Below, piece by piece: positions 14,688 to 22,176 of a DNA stretch of 29,818 nt (position 1 is the first letter of the stretch; every line of letters starts with the position of its first letter). The stretch is from a virus. The notes beneath the pieces were generated by a model. It was not told where the DNA came from. It did not search any database and saw only the letters and a program-made list of their open reading frames with translations. The DNA lies in the IMG/VR virus record IMGVR_UViG_3300031673_006334, positions 1 to 29,818 of that record; one strand, 5' to 3'. The position numbers and the translations under genes were made by a program.

Positions 14688-15197
14688 GGCCTGCTGTCCC
14701 ATTCCGGTAAGCTCGTTGATTTTATCAATCGCAGACTCGAAAACAGTCGGAAAAACCCGGCAAAGGAAAACGGCAAATTCCAGGCGTTCTCCCTGCGGTA
14801 TATCCGGGGACTCAAGACCGAAAATCAACATATAGTATTTTTTCGCCAAGTGTTGCGGGATCTCCCCGTCAATCTTAGTTGGGAAAAATTCTTTCAAACC
14901 GTTTGCGATTTTATCCACAACCCCGGACATCATTTTCATGGATAGTTCCAGGATATCCGGCAAGGCGTTACTTTGCACCATGGCGATTTCCACCCCGGTC
15001 AGGCCCCGAACTTTTATTCCTGCGATCTTTTCCGCAGCCTTTTGTATCTCTTTTACTTTTGCCGGATCGGTTTTCGGATCTTTGAAAATCTTCAAATCTT
15101 CCGGGGAAAGGTAAAGTTCGAAAAGTTCCGGGACCGGAATAAATCCGGTCCGCGGAACGTATGTGGTGGCCATGAATTTTTTATAATCCATTTCCAT
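14679..15197 (-). CDS. Tail assembly chaperone G-like protein, 172 aa
   Basis: Follows the major tail gene and precedes the tape measure, the fixed place of lambda gpG. Acidic/helical with V-P-E-L-F-E-L-Y-L-S-P-E-D-L, P-K-T-D-P-A-K-V-K-E-I, and L-E-F-A-V-F-L-C-R-V-F-P. It should coat the tape measure during tail assembly. The start is placed at ATG 15197 (M-E-M-D-Y-K-K), immediately after the upstream stop; an in-frame start at 15224 would overlap the upstream gene, and 15191 and 15173 are alternatives, as no strong ribosome site decides. Its end continues in the -1 frame as the T domain. Confidence 0.75.
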   Translation of the reverse strand: MEMDYKKFMATTYVPRTGFIPVPELFELYLSPEDLKIFKDPKTDPAKVKEIQKAAEKIAGIKVRGLTGVEIAMVQSNALPDILELSMKMMSGVVDKIANGLKEFFPTKIDGEIPQHLAKKYYMLIFGLESPDIPQGERLEFAVFLCRVFPTVFESAIDKINELTGMGQQAAK

Positions 15198-15198
15198 A

Positions 15199-16233
15199 TT
15201 AAGCAAACACCCTTTCAGCGCCATTCTTCGGTGACAAAGTTACGGAAATTTGCTGTGTCCCTTCTTCCGGATTCGTGCTGCTACCGGTCGCCGCCGCCTG
15301 GACAAGGATATATTCGGCGGTTTTCAACACGTTGGGAAAAAATTTCCACCAGAGATACATTTTATCCGTCTTTGTGGAAATGGATTGCCATTCCGAATCC
15401 GTGACCGAGTTGTCGATGATCCAATCAAAAGAGCCGCCGGAAATTGAACTCGCATCCGAGGAAACCGGGCCATCATAAGAAGGCGTCGAAGAACTCGTGA
15501 TACTTGTTGCCGGTTCAGAAAAGTTGTCGGCTCTCCGCCAGCTTGCGAACTCCGGAGTAAAGGCGTTTGTGATCCAGACTTTTTTTGCCGTGTTTCCAGT
15601 ATGTATGAGCGGCAAGGCAGCGGTAAACGTAACGCCTGCTTTCCCTATCACGCCGGAAGTCACTCGGGAAAATGCGATGTCAAACGTCGGATAATACGAC
15701 ATTTCCATGGAATTTCCCTGCACGTTTTTTAACTCTGTTGCGGTGAACGGTGCCGGAGTAACGCTATCAAGATGGACTTGGCCCATCTCGACCTCAGCAA
15801 CCGGAACAAGTGGGGCCTGCCCGGCTCCGCTCCTTGCCGATGTATCGATCGCTGTAGCGTGGGCAGTGCCTTCGGTGATTGTTACCGTACCGGTTGCGGC
15901 AACGGTAACGGACGTAATCATAAAAGCGTTGGTTTCTTCCCGAGTAACTGATGCAGTACCCGCTGAAATATCGATTTCATCCCCTTCGATATTTGCCTTG
16001 CAAGCGGGCCAAGAGACAACATCGTTGGTGGAATTGACGATAAAATTGATGGGCGTAATCATGCCATTCGGCAAGGCCACCGGCAGCCGTGTAATTGACT
16101 GGCTCGCCTTTTCATATCCAGAAAACAAGGTCGCCGTTGCATGATTGAAAATTGTATGATCCCCGGAATCAGTAAGCGCAGCGGCAGCGAGTGCCACTTG
16201 TGCCGCTTCCCTGGAAATTCCTTTTTTAGCCAT
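15199..16233 (-). CDS. Major tail tube protein, 344 aa
   Basis: Position between the GPZ-like protein and the G/T chaperones is that of gpV. The sequence is beta-rich and Thr/Ser/Ala-rich with no Cys-rich region: I-T-R-L-P-V-A-L-P-N-G-M-I-T-P-I-N-F-I, S-M-E-M-S-Y-Y-P-T-F-D-I-A-F, and a C-terminal domain after about residue 245 (S-S-S-T-P-S-Y-D-G-P) that may be a surface-exposed Ig-like or decoration domain. It is longer than lambda gpV (246 aa), consistent with such an addition. AAAGG sits 9 bases before ATG 16233-16231. Identity rests on order, composition and length; I cannot see a strict signature. Confidence 0.7.
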   Translation of the reverse strand: MAKKGISREAAQVALAAAALTDSGDHTIFNHATATLFSGYEKASQSITRLPVALPNGMITPINFIVNSTNDVVSWPACKANIEGDEIDISAGTASVTREETNAFMITSVTVAATGTVTITEGTAHATAIDTSARSGAGQAPLVPVAEVEMGQVHLDSVTPAPFTATELKNVQGNSMEMSYYPTFDIAFSRVTSGVIGKAGVTFTAALPLIHTGNTAKKVWITNAFTPEFASWRRADNFSEPATSITSSSTPSYDGPVSSDASSISGGSFDWIIDNSVTDSEWQSISTKTDKMYLWWKFFPNVLKTAEYILVQAAATGSSTNPEEGTQQISVTLSPKNGAERVFA

Positions 16234-16238
16234 GATAT

Positions 16239-16790
16239 TTATCCTTTCGATATTAGATTATCGAGTTGTTTAGCGACATTATCCGCAAGTTTTTTCAATG
16301 CTACCGGTCCGAGTTTCGGCTCAATCTTGCTCGTCATCGATGGGATACTCGGCCCCTTTAAAGCTTTCAGCGGGTATCTATCCGCTGTTTTTCTTTGAAA
16401 AACCTGCTTTGTTTTCTGCCCCCGTTTCGCCCGAATAAAAGAGTGTTTGATGATTTTCCTTTTTCCTTTTATCACGGCAACGGAGGCCCCTTTTTTTGAC
16501 TTTTTCGTCCATCTTGTCCCGACAAAAGAAGTCAATGAAATCGGATCGCCCCCGGCTGTTACCTCAGACCCAAGGCTTGATTTTTTCGCTTTTTTCGTGA
16601 CAGCTATTCCCTTGTTTAGTCTCGGCTTTTTTATCGAATACCGGCTCAGAATAAGACCCGGAAGCTCTGTTTTTTTCGTTTCCGTTGCTGCCGTGTTCAG
16701 AGCTTTTGATAACGCAACAGGGGAATCATTTTTCAATTTCTTGAAATCCCGCTGTAAGCGCTTATCGTCGATTTCGATAGTAAAAGACAT
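16239..16790 (-). CDS. Minor tail protein Z-like (GPZ family), 183 aa
   Basis: Very basic protein: M-S-F-T-I-E-I-D-D-K-R-L-Q-R-D-F at the start, then L-S-K-A-L-N-T-A-A-T-E-T-K-K and Y-S-I-K-K-P-R-L-N-K-G-I. This pattern (N-terminal strand/helix, then A-L-N-x-A, then the K-x-R-L-N-K segment) matches prophage minor tail protein Z. In lambda, Z acts at the last step of tail completion and DNA end positioning. Here it lies between the head-tail joining gene and the major tail gene, as expected, but no separate gpU gene follows it. The stop precedes the major tail gene's start by 5 bases. Confidence 0.8.
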   Translation of the reverse strand: MSFTIEIDDKRLQRDFKKLKNDSPVALSKALNTAATETKKTELPGLILSRYSIKKPRLNKGIAVTKKAKKSSLGSEVTAGGDPISLTSFVGTRWTKKSKKGASVAVIKGKRKIIKHSFIRAKRGQKTKQVFQRKTADRYPLKALKGPSIPSMTSKIEPKLGPVALKKLADNVAKQLDNLISKG

Positions 16791-16791
16791 G

Positions 16792-17115
16792 TTACCTTTT
16801 CTTGACTGAAAAAGTTATCTGGTTCTCGTCGATATTTAAAACCGTTACAATATCATACCGGTCAACGGAATTATGCAAAAAATAACCGGTTCGATTCGAT
16901 CCGATATCTGATAAAAAAACTTGAATCGTATCAATATACCCTGTTGTCGTTGTGTCGTAAGCACCAACAACCTGTTCCGCCTCCGTCCCCAAAAATCCCT
17001 TGATCCCTTCGACGGCGGACGCTGCACCAGTCGGATAAAATGTCAGCGTCACGCCGAAGAGGTCCTGGAGGGAGACGGTGTTTTTCTTAAAAAGTGTGTC
17101 GATTGCTCGTGTCAA
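16792..17115 (-). CDS. Head-tail joining protein (FII-like), 107 aa, TTG start
   Basis: Small beta-rich protein following the DUF2190-type head gene. Segments L-F-G-V-T-L-T-F-Y-P, I-D-T-I-Q-V-F-L-S-D and the closing F-S-V-K-K-R resemble lambda gpFII-like proteins that sit between portal ring and tail. The first codon is TTG (17115-17113), with AAGG seven bases before it, 15 bases after the upstream stop; no ATG is available nearby. Order in the operon gives most of the support. Confidence 0.65.
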   Translation of the reverse strand: MTRAIDTLFKKNTVSLQDLFGVTLTFYPTGAASAVEGIKGFLGTEAEQVVGAYDTTTTGYIDTIQVFLSDIGSNRTGYFLHNSVDRYDIVTVLNIDENQITFSVKKR

Positions 17116-17130
17116 TTTCTTGCCTTATCT

Positions 17131-18216
17131 TTACAGTGCCAGGTCACAATGGTATTCTTTCCAGGTGATAGCGCCCGGAGTTGTTGCGGCATGGAGAAAT
17201 TGAAAAACAGGAATAATCGTGTCGCCGGAGTCGAAGGTGAAAGTCGCCGTCGGTGATACAGTAGGCGCTGCACCGTCAATTTTATAACTGACAACACCAG
17301 CAGCCGACACATTGACTTCGAGCGTGTGGGTTTCCGCATCCGCCCAATTTTGAGTCGAATCCGTGGTGGTTGCTGAGCCCGAACCGTTGAGGTCGGTCAT
17401 CATTTTTATGTCACCCGAAATCGGCCCGATGAAAGCGAAATCCGTGTAGGCGGTCGGATCGTCATTTCTTGCGGCAAGCTTTCTCCAGCCAAACCAGCAC
17501 ACATCCAGCCCGGAAACATCAGCAACAGTGAAGGTGATTTTCAGTGATACCGGATCAGTTCCGGCAACATAAGCGGCCTTACTTAAAGCGGTGATACCCT
17601 GGTCGAAAGTGGCGCCTTCGTCGTTCGTCAGATCCAAGGATACAAGGAGCCCGCCAGAAGTGAGCGACGGCCCGACAATGGTCTGTGTTCCGTTGTTCTG
17701 ATATTCGAAAACCTCACCGTTCACCCGGACAATATTGACGGCATTATCAGTGCCAACGGAAGCGCCACCAGCGGCACCGGTAACAGTTGGATTTTCAGTG
17801 AAAACCACATGCGTTCCCTGCCCGCCTGCGGACCCGCCTGCGGATGCGCCCACCTGAGTCGGCAACAGCCGGACGGGTGCGGAGGTGTCGGTTGCCCCAA
17901 GGGCAATCCCTTCCAAAAGGATACCATAAGGAATCCCGGAAGTTTTGCCGTTGAGAACGATGGTATCACCGAAACTGTAATAGACTGTATCACCGGCAGC
18001 CATCACGATATTTCCGGAATCGTTCACAGCCTGGACGGACAAGTTGACAACCGCCCCAGGTGCGACGAGAACGGTCGTTCCGTTTGTCGTGGAATCGCCT
18101 ACCGCCACGCCGGGTGTCACACCATCGGCAAGGACGGGATCGCCGGAAGAATGCCCGGTTTCCCCTGCATAAGTGATCTGATCACTGCATTCGGTACTAT
18201 ATACGGTATTTATCAT
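17131..18216 (-). CDS. DUF2190-type head protein with C-terminal lectin-like domain, 361 aa
   Basis: Residues 1-125 match the DUF2190 pattern: Y-A-G-E-T-G-H-S-S-G-D-P-V-L, G-V-A-V-G-D, V-N-L-S-V-Q-A, I-V-M-A-A-G-D-T-V-Y-Y, G-I-L-L-E-G-I-A. Proteins of this family decorate or stabilise capsids and were earlier mis-named RecA/RadA. A Gly/Ala linker (A-G-G-S-A-G-G-Q) leads to a second domain of about 210 residues with beta strands, W-F-G-W-R-K-L, S-G-D-I-K-M-M-T, H-T-L-E-V-N-V and V-S-Y-K-I-D-G. That layout is typical of concanavalin/laminin-G-like sugar-binding domains. The second domain is probably displayed on the capsid surface. Downstream of the capsid gene by 73 bases. Confidence 0.7.
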   Translation of the reverse strand: MINTVYSTECSDQITYAGETGHSSGDPVLADGVTPGVAVGDSTTNGTTVLVAPGAVVNLSVQAVNDSGNIVMAAGDTVYYSFGDTIVLNGKTSGIPYGILLEGIALGATDTSAPVRLLPTQVGASAGGSAGGQGTHVVFTENPTVTGAAGGASVGTDNAVNIVRVNGEVFEYQNNGTQTIVGPSLTSGGLLVSLDLTNDEGATFDQGITALSKAAYVAGTDPVSLKITFTVADVSGLDVCWFGWRKLAARNDDPTAYTDFAFIGPISGDIKMMTDLNGSGSATTTDSTQNWADAETHTLEVNVSAAGVVSYKIDGAAPTVSPTATFTFDSGDTIIPVFQFLHAATTPGAITWKEYHCDLAL

Positions 18217-18247
18217 TTTTCTTTTCCTTCCTTATTTTAGGATTCAA

Positions 18248-18276
18248 GGGCGGCGTAATTCAACCGCCCATTTTTT
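18248..18276. other. Hairpin between capsid and DUF2190 genes
   Basis: Arms GGGCGG (18248-18253) and CCGCCC (18264-18269) enclose 10 bases. The T run follows the hairpin on the plus strand (18271-18276), so in terminator orientation it would stop antisense, plus-strand transcription. On the coding strand it is an intergenic stem loop with no T run; it might reduce expression of downstream genes or mark the 3' end of the abundant capsid message. Confidence 0.45.
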
Positions 18277-18289
18277 ACTTTTCCAGCTC

Positions 18290-20221
18290 TTATGCGCCCG
18301 GATTATAGAAAAGCCAGTTATGGGCAACCGGGAATGATGCCACGTTATGGTGACAGAGGATCTCCATGGCGTCGGTCAACTGATTCTGTACCGTCCGGAG
18401 GTTCGGCGTTCGCTGGCCGTTGAGATAGACCATATCGACCGTTTTTCCCTTCATCCCGGCAAGATACCAAGCTGTAGCACTGGCATCGTCCAGCCGGGTT
18501 TCGATTACCGGGATCAGCGCAGGCTGATAAAACGGGTTTTTCCGCCTTGACCCCATTGCGGCGTCAATCGTGCCCTGTGTGGCTTCATCATAATAAAATT
18601 CAGACCCCACAAAAGCTTCCCACCAGGTTTCGAGAGCTGCTGGCAAAAGTACATATTGCGGGCGAACTTTGATTCGGGTAACACCATCCGGCCCTGTCTG
18701 CAATCGCATCGCCAGCCTTGCGGCTGTCATCGAGTCAATGCTCGGCTTTTCGGTAGCTGTGGCTTCGAGGTTGCCGTGATCAGCATGAAAAAGAACTACG
18801 CCGTCGCCCATGGCGGCATTGTCTGTCAATGCTGCATAGGCAACGTCACCCTCTGTCAGCGCTGCGGCTTCTCCATATTCCCGCATAACCAGAAAGGCGT
18901 TCAGATCGTCATCGACTTGCATCCGATAAGACAGGCCCCATACTTTCCGGAATTCCCGAAGCCTGTAAGTTTCCTGGGCTTCTGATCTGCTTCCATATTT
19001 CGGTTTCGCATCCTCGGTCTTGACTTCTTCGAGGCGCCCGGTACTGGAAAGCCTGGGGGACTCGTGGATCTTGAAAGAAGAAACGAACCGCTCCCCGGTC
19101 CACAGCTTATGTGTTTCCTCGGCTTTTTCGTAGCCGTCGAAAAACATTTTATTAGCAGTGCTGGAAAGCATATATGGAAAGTCGCTGGTGCCCATGTTCG
19201 CACGGGCAACTATATCCTCTTTCGTGCCTTGCAGGGAAAGCCCGTTCAACTCACACGCTCGCCGGGCAAGATCTGCCATGCCGAAAGACAGAAATTCATT
19301 TTTTCGGTCCAGGTCACACAGGCCGTTCCGCATCTGAAGCGAAAGCGCCCCACCGTCCCGGAACTTTTCAGTCGCATCGAGGCCCATCTGGACCCGAGCA
19401 AACCCGAAACCCTCGCCGCCTTTTTTCGATTCATCGCCCATCTTTGCCAGCAAAGCCCGAGATACATCCTCGAAACTTTTCTTTTCTTCGATGAATTTCT
19501 CTGCAACTTCGTCAGGTTCCCCGAGTTTGCGGCACATCATCCGGATTTCGGTGTTTCTCTTGTGGATCTTCTCAGCCTGGATCTCGGCCCGCCGATTCAC
19601 TTCGTCCTCATCAACGACTTTTTCAATCTTCGTTTCGGTTCTGATCTGTACTTCCGGGGCCTTATCGGGCGCCCGTTTTTCTTCTGTGTTTTCAGTGTTT
19701 TCGCTCATATCTTCTTCCTTTCGTTTTTTTGCATTCGGATCGGCCCCGACAATCACAGCTGAAATCTCGTCGAGATTCCACTCCTCTGATATAAGCGCCG
19801 GGCCCTCATATGTTTTGCCTCTTATTGTGAGACTTTCGCCTTTTTTCAAAAACCCCTTTTCCGGATCCACCCGGATGCCTACAGATACCGCTGAGATATG
19901 CCCGTCATGATAAAGCGACCGGGCGGCCTGACCTTCCGGAGTGCCTGCAAACACGATTTCGCCTTCGTTGCCGTCTTCTGTTTCTGTAAAATTGCGGACG
20001 GATCCCAAGACAGTTTTTACGATATCCCCGGACCGATCATGATTATCGATAAAAGGCACCTGCCCGGCAGCGGCCCGAAGTCCACCCCTTGTCAGGATAT
20101 GCGGAATCACCGCCGCCCCTTGCCGGATCATTACCGGCGTTTCCGTGGCGAAAAGAATCCGCATCGGTGCATCGGCATCAACCGGAGGTTGCAAGGTGGC
20201 TTTTCTTATGATTTTTTTCAT
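18290..20221 (-). CDS. Fused prohead protease and major capsid protein, 643 aa
   Basis: Residues 1-165 are an HK97-type prohead protease (U35-like): P-F-I-D-N-H-D-R-S with candidate catalytic His 61, H-I-S-A-V-S-V-G-I with candidate Ser 113, and W-N-L-D-E-I-S-A-V-I-V-G-A-D-P-N-A. Residues 172-260 are a charged helical delta/scaffold-like segment. From about 270 the capsid shell domain follows (E-F-L-S-F-G-M-A-D-L-A-R-R-A, L-A-M-R-L-Q-T-G-P-D-G, Q-Y-V-L-L-P-A-A-L-E, N-P-F-Y-Q-P-A-L-I-P-V). Fusions of this type are known in several phage genera. Cleavage by the protease would release the mature shell protein. An internal start (19708) may give a second, protease-free product. Confidence 0.85.
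   Translation of the reverse strand: MKKIIRKATLQPPVDADAPMRILFATETPVMIRQGAAVIPHILTRGGLRAAAGQVPFIDNHDRSGDIVKTVLGSVRNFTETEDGNEGEIVFAGTPEGQAARSLYHDGHISAVSVGIRVDPEKGFLKKGESLTIRGKTYEGPALISEEWNLDEISAVIVGADPNAKKRKEEDMSENTENTEEKRAPDKAPEVQIRTETKIEKVVDEDEVNRRAEIQAEKIHKRNTEIRMMCRKLGEPDEVAEKFIEEKKSFEDVSRALLAKMGDESKKGGEGFGFARVQMGLDATEKFRDGGALSLQMRNGLCDLDRKNEFLSFGMADLARRACELNGLSLQGTKEDIVARANMGTSDFPYMLSSTANKMFFDGYEKAEETHKLWTGERFVSSFKIHESPRLSSTGRLEEVKTEDAKPKYGSRSEAQETYRLREFRKVWGLSYRMQVDDDLNAFLVMREYGEAAALTEGDVAYAALTDNAAMGDGVVLFHADHGNLEATATEKPSIDSMTAARLAMRLQTGPDGVTRIKVRPQYVLLPAALETWWEAFVGSEFYYDEATQGTIDAAMGSRRKNPFYQPALIPVIETRLDDASATAWYLAGMKGKTVDMVYLNGQRTPNLRTVQNQLTDAMEILCHHNVASFPVAHNWLFYNPGA
19706..19721 (-). 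promoter_or_regulatory. Internal ribosome site and ATG inside the capsid fusion
   Basis: The coding strand reads AAAGGAAG, 5 bases, then ATG (19708-19706), in frame, at Met 172 (M-S-E-N-T-E-N-T-E-E), exactly at the border of protease and scaffold/capsid parts. Spacing is good. Lambda uses the same trick for C and Nu3. If active, it would supply extra capsid precursor of about 472 aa without protease, fixing the protease-to-capsid ratio. Confidence 0.55.
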
Positions 20222-20233
20222 GCTTTTTATCCT

Positions 20234-21775
20234 TTAATCTGGAGCAACTGCGGACGGTGCGTTTGCACTCGCTGTGCTGATCCCGGCTGTCGGCTCGTCT
20301 TCTATGCCGTATTCTTTCCGCATCTCTTTTGCGGCTGCAATATCTGCATAAACATCATCCATGTCCCTGCCGGTTTTCGCCATGATTTCCTGGGGACTTG
20401 CGATCCTGCCGTCAAGGGCCACGATATCAGCTTTATTTTCCTTCAGCGGATCAATCGGAGGCATCCCCACAGGCATCCACCGGCAAGCGCCGTAATAGCC
20501 TGGATTCGTGAAAAAATCACGGTAAGGAAACACGCCAGACAAAACCCCGCCTTGCAGAAAATCCCATTTAACCGGTTCGTTGAATTGATCAATAAAGCGC
20601 TTTATATGGACCTTTAATTCATGGCTGAAATCGTTTCTTTTACCCCGTAAAACCGTGTAATTTAATTCGGAATAGTCGCCTGATACTAATTCAAAAGGGA
20701 ACCCCCGAATGATCGAGAACATTTGCAGGATAAATTTCACAAACGGATTAAATCCTGCCGGGTCCGGAGCGCCGCCGGCCAAGGTGATATCCTCCATGGG
20801 ATTCAGATACTCAATGATACCGTTCTCGATCTCTTCAATGATACGATCATCGCCATTTATCGGGTTCCCGTCCTCGTCGGTTGTCATTCCGGTTTGGCGT
20901 GTGAGCGGATCCGGTGTTTTTACGAACGCCAGCCATTGAGCGGCAAGGGCGGAGCGTGAAAGTTCGTTATCGATCCGGGCTTTTAATGTGTCGGCAAGAA
21001 TGACGCCAGGGGCAAAAGCTGAAATCCCCCGAAGTTGAGCCGGCCGGTAGGTAAAAAAATTGTGCATGATCGAATCGGCCGGGAGTGAGTACCCCTCCCC
21101 GGTCAACTGATCATAAAAATGATATCCGTAAACTTCCCCGGTGTAAATGTTATATTCAACGCCTTGCTCGATCTCGGCCCCTTTTACAAGGCTTTTGCCG
21201 TGGAATCCGGACAAAAAATCCGGTTCGAATATCTGGTAGCAAATCCCGAATCTTCGGTCTCGCCGGTAGTGCTTCCGGATGATATACTCGCCGTTTTCCC
21301 CATCTTGCCGGCAAGCGAGCTGTTCCATGGCATCGAAGGAGAGTTTTTTAGCAACGTCGAAATTTTTAGCGTCGGAAAAAAGCTTCCATTCGTCCTCTTG
21401 CTTCCGATTCAGCGTTTTGTTCAGGGAAAACGTATCCGTCGTTCTGTCATAATCTTTAACTTTCGATTGATACCCGATACCGGTGTTGATTATATACAGC
21501 GAGAGCAGGTCCACCGCCCGGGCAAAATGCGGATAATCCCGCACAAGTTTTCGGATTCTTGCGCGTACTGTGTCGGAACTTGCCCCGATAAAAACATTTA
21601 CGTCGGCGTTCGTAGCTGGCCAGGCGCCCGTCATTCGAGACGTTTTCGCCGCCTGGTATAAATTAGACCTTTTCACCCGCCGAGGGAATGTTTCACATGA
21701 AACATTTCGGGAGGAAATTGTTTCATGTGAAACATTTTTACGGGGGCGGAGGTCGAGGGAGGCTATTTTTGACAT
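20234..21775 (-). CDS. Portal protein, lambda family, 513 aa
   Basis: Dodecameric ring at the capsid vertex through which DNA is packed and the tail is joined. Length and pattern fit the lambda gpB/portal 2 family (533 aa in lambda). Readable features include R-M-T-G-A-W-P-A-T-N-A-D-V-N-V-F-I-G-A-S at the N-terminus, R-A-R-I-R-K-L-V-R-D-Y-P-H-F-A-R, and I-R-K-H-Y-R-R-D. Later come I-M-H-N-F-F-T-Y-R-P-A-Q-L-R-G-I-S and S-I-I-R-G-F-P-F-E-L-V-S-G-D-Y-S-E-L. The acidic tail E-D-E-P-T-A-G resembles portals trimmed by the prohead protease. The first 30 residues are unusual: R-N-V-S-C-E-T-F repeats K-N-V-S-H-E-T-I because the DNA carries two parS-like sites. ATG 21775 directly follows the upstream stop (TAA-ATG); the ribosome site is weak, suggesting coupled translation. 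Confidence 0.9.
   Translation of the reverse strand: MSKIASLDLRPRKNVSHETISSRNVSCETFPRRVKRSNLYQAAKTSRMTGAWPATNADVNVFIGASSDTVRARIRKLVRDYPHFARAVDLLSLYIINTGIGYQSKVKDYDRTTDTFSLNKTLNRKQEDEWKLFSDAKNFDVAKKLSFDAMEQLACRQDGENGEYIIRKHYRRDRRFGICYQIFEPDFLSGFHGKSLVKGAEIEQGVEYNIYTGEVYGYHFYDQLTGEGYSLPADSIMHNFFTYRPAQLRGISAFAPGVILADTLKARIDNELSRSALAAQWLAFVKTPDPLTRQTGMTTDEDGNPINGDDRIIEEIENGIIEYLNPMEDITLAGGAPDPAGFNPFVKFILQMFSIIRGFPFELVSGDYSELNYTVLRGKRNDFSHELKVHIKRFIDQFNEPVKWDFLQGGVLSGVFPYRDFFTNPGYYGACRWMPVGMPPIDPLKENKADIVALDGRIASPQEIMAKTGRDMDDVYADIAAAKEMRKEYGIEDEPTAGISTASANAPSAVAPD
21689..21734. promoter_or_regulatory. Two parS-like 16-mers in inverted orientation
   Basis: TGTTTCACATGAAACA (21689-21704) and TGTTTCATGTGAAACA (21719-21734) are exact reverse complements of each other, with centres 30 bp apart. 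Each differs by a single base from the symmetric sequence TGTTTCACGTGAAACA, the known consensus type for chromosomal parS sites bound by ParB. They lie inside the 5' coding part of the portal gene. Sequence identity is direct; ParB binding is inference. Confidence 0.6.
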
Positions 21776-21976
21776 TTAGTCCCGAATTCTTTTTGCGTAG
21801 GTTCGCCGGGCAGCTACTCCGCGGGCCGATTGAGCTTGCAGAAAGGCGGCAAGGTCGGAAAGATCTTTCCCGGTCCTACGCTTTATCATCTCATCGCCCT
21901 TCTGCGCCTGTTCGATTGTCAGATCGCCGGAAGAGTCCAGATTTTCAAGGATATCGTCGGTTGTAGGCGTAGCCAT
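21776..21976 (-). CDS. Small head/connector gene before portal, 66 aa
   Basis: Starts MATPTTDDILENLDSSGDLT. Acidic N-terminus, then a basic helical end (L-A-A-F-L-Q-A-Q-S-A-R-G-V-A-A-R-R-T-Y-A-K-R). The place just before the portal gene is that of lambda gpW, a 68-aa connector, and the size fits, but I cannot match gpW residue by residue. It is the first gene of the left structural operon and lies next to the candidate late promoter. Its stop abuts the portal ATG (TAAATG). Other possibility: a small helical regulator or scaffold unique to this phage. Confidence 0.65.
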   Translation of the reverse strand: MATPTTDDILENLDSSGDLTIEQAQKGDEMIKRRTGKDLSDLAAFLQAQSARGVAARRTYAKRIRD

Positions 21977-22176
21977 AGGCGGAATCTTTCATTTGTGTGG
22001 TAAAATCCTACAGTGTTGGAAAATTCAACGTCGAAAAATACCACAGTTTTTAAACCGGTATCATGGAACTGTGGTAAATGTCAACAACTGAGTTTGTTGG
22101 TGGATTGTTGGGGGATTCTTGGCGGGAATGGTATAAAAAGGGTGAAAAGTGGCTTTTTTTGATAAAATATCAATAA
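21977..22176. promoter_or_regulatory. Divergent control region with repeated TGTGGTA sites
   Basis: No gene is seen between the minus-strand head operon (start 21976) and the plus-strand island. An inverted repeat TACCACAGTT (22039-22048) / AACTGTGGTA (22067-22076) is perfect over 10 bp. A third TGTGGTA occurs at 21996-22002. On the minus strand TTGACA (22084-22079) is followed 16 bases later by GATACC, a weak -10 that falls between the two arms. On that strand the right arm ends in ATTTTT, so the repeat could also act as a terminator hairpin. A regulated start for the portal-to-fibre operon is the simplest reading. Another dyad, TTGATA-AAA-TATCAA, lies at 22159-22173. Confidence 0.4.

Noticed and set aside
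19064-19762. 232-aa plus-strand open frame
   Set aside because: Antisense to the capsid fusion gene. No ribosome site, no recognisable domain, and the capsid reading is certain.
19898-20617. 239-aa plus-strand open frame
   Set aside because: Antisense to the protease and portal genes; Cys/His/Phe-rich noise typical of reversed coding sequence.
21688-21966. Plus-strand frame beginning M-F-H-M-K-H-F
   Set aside because: The opening is just the translation of the two parS-like sites; the rest is antisense to portal and the small head gene and has no ribosome site.
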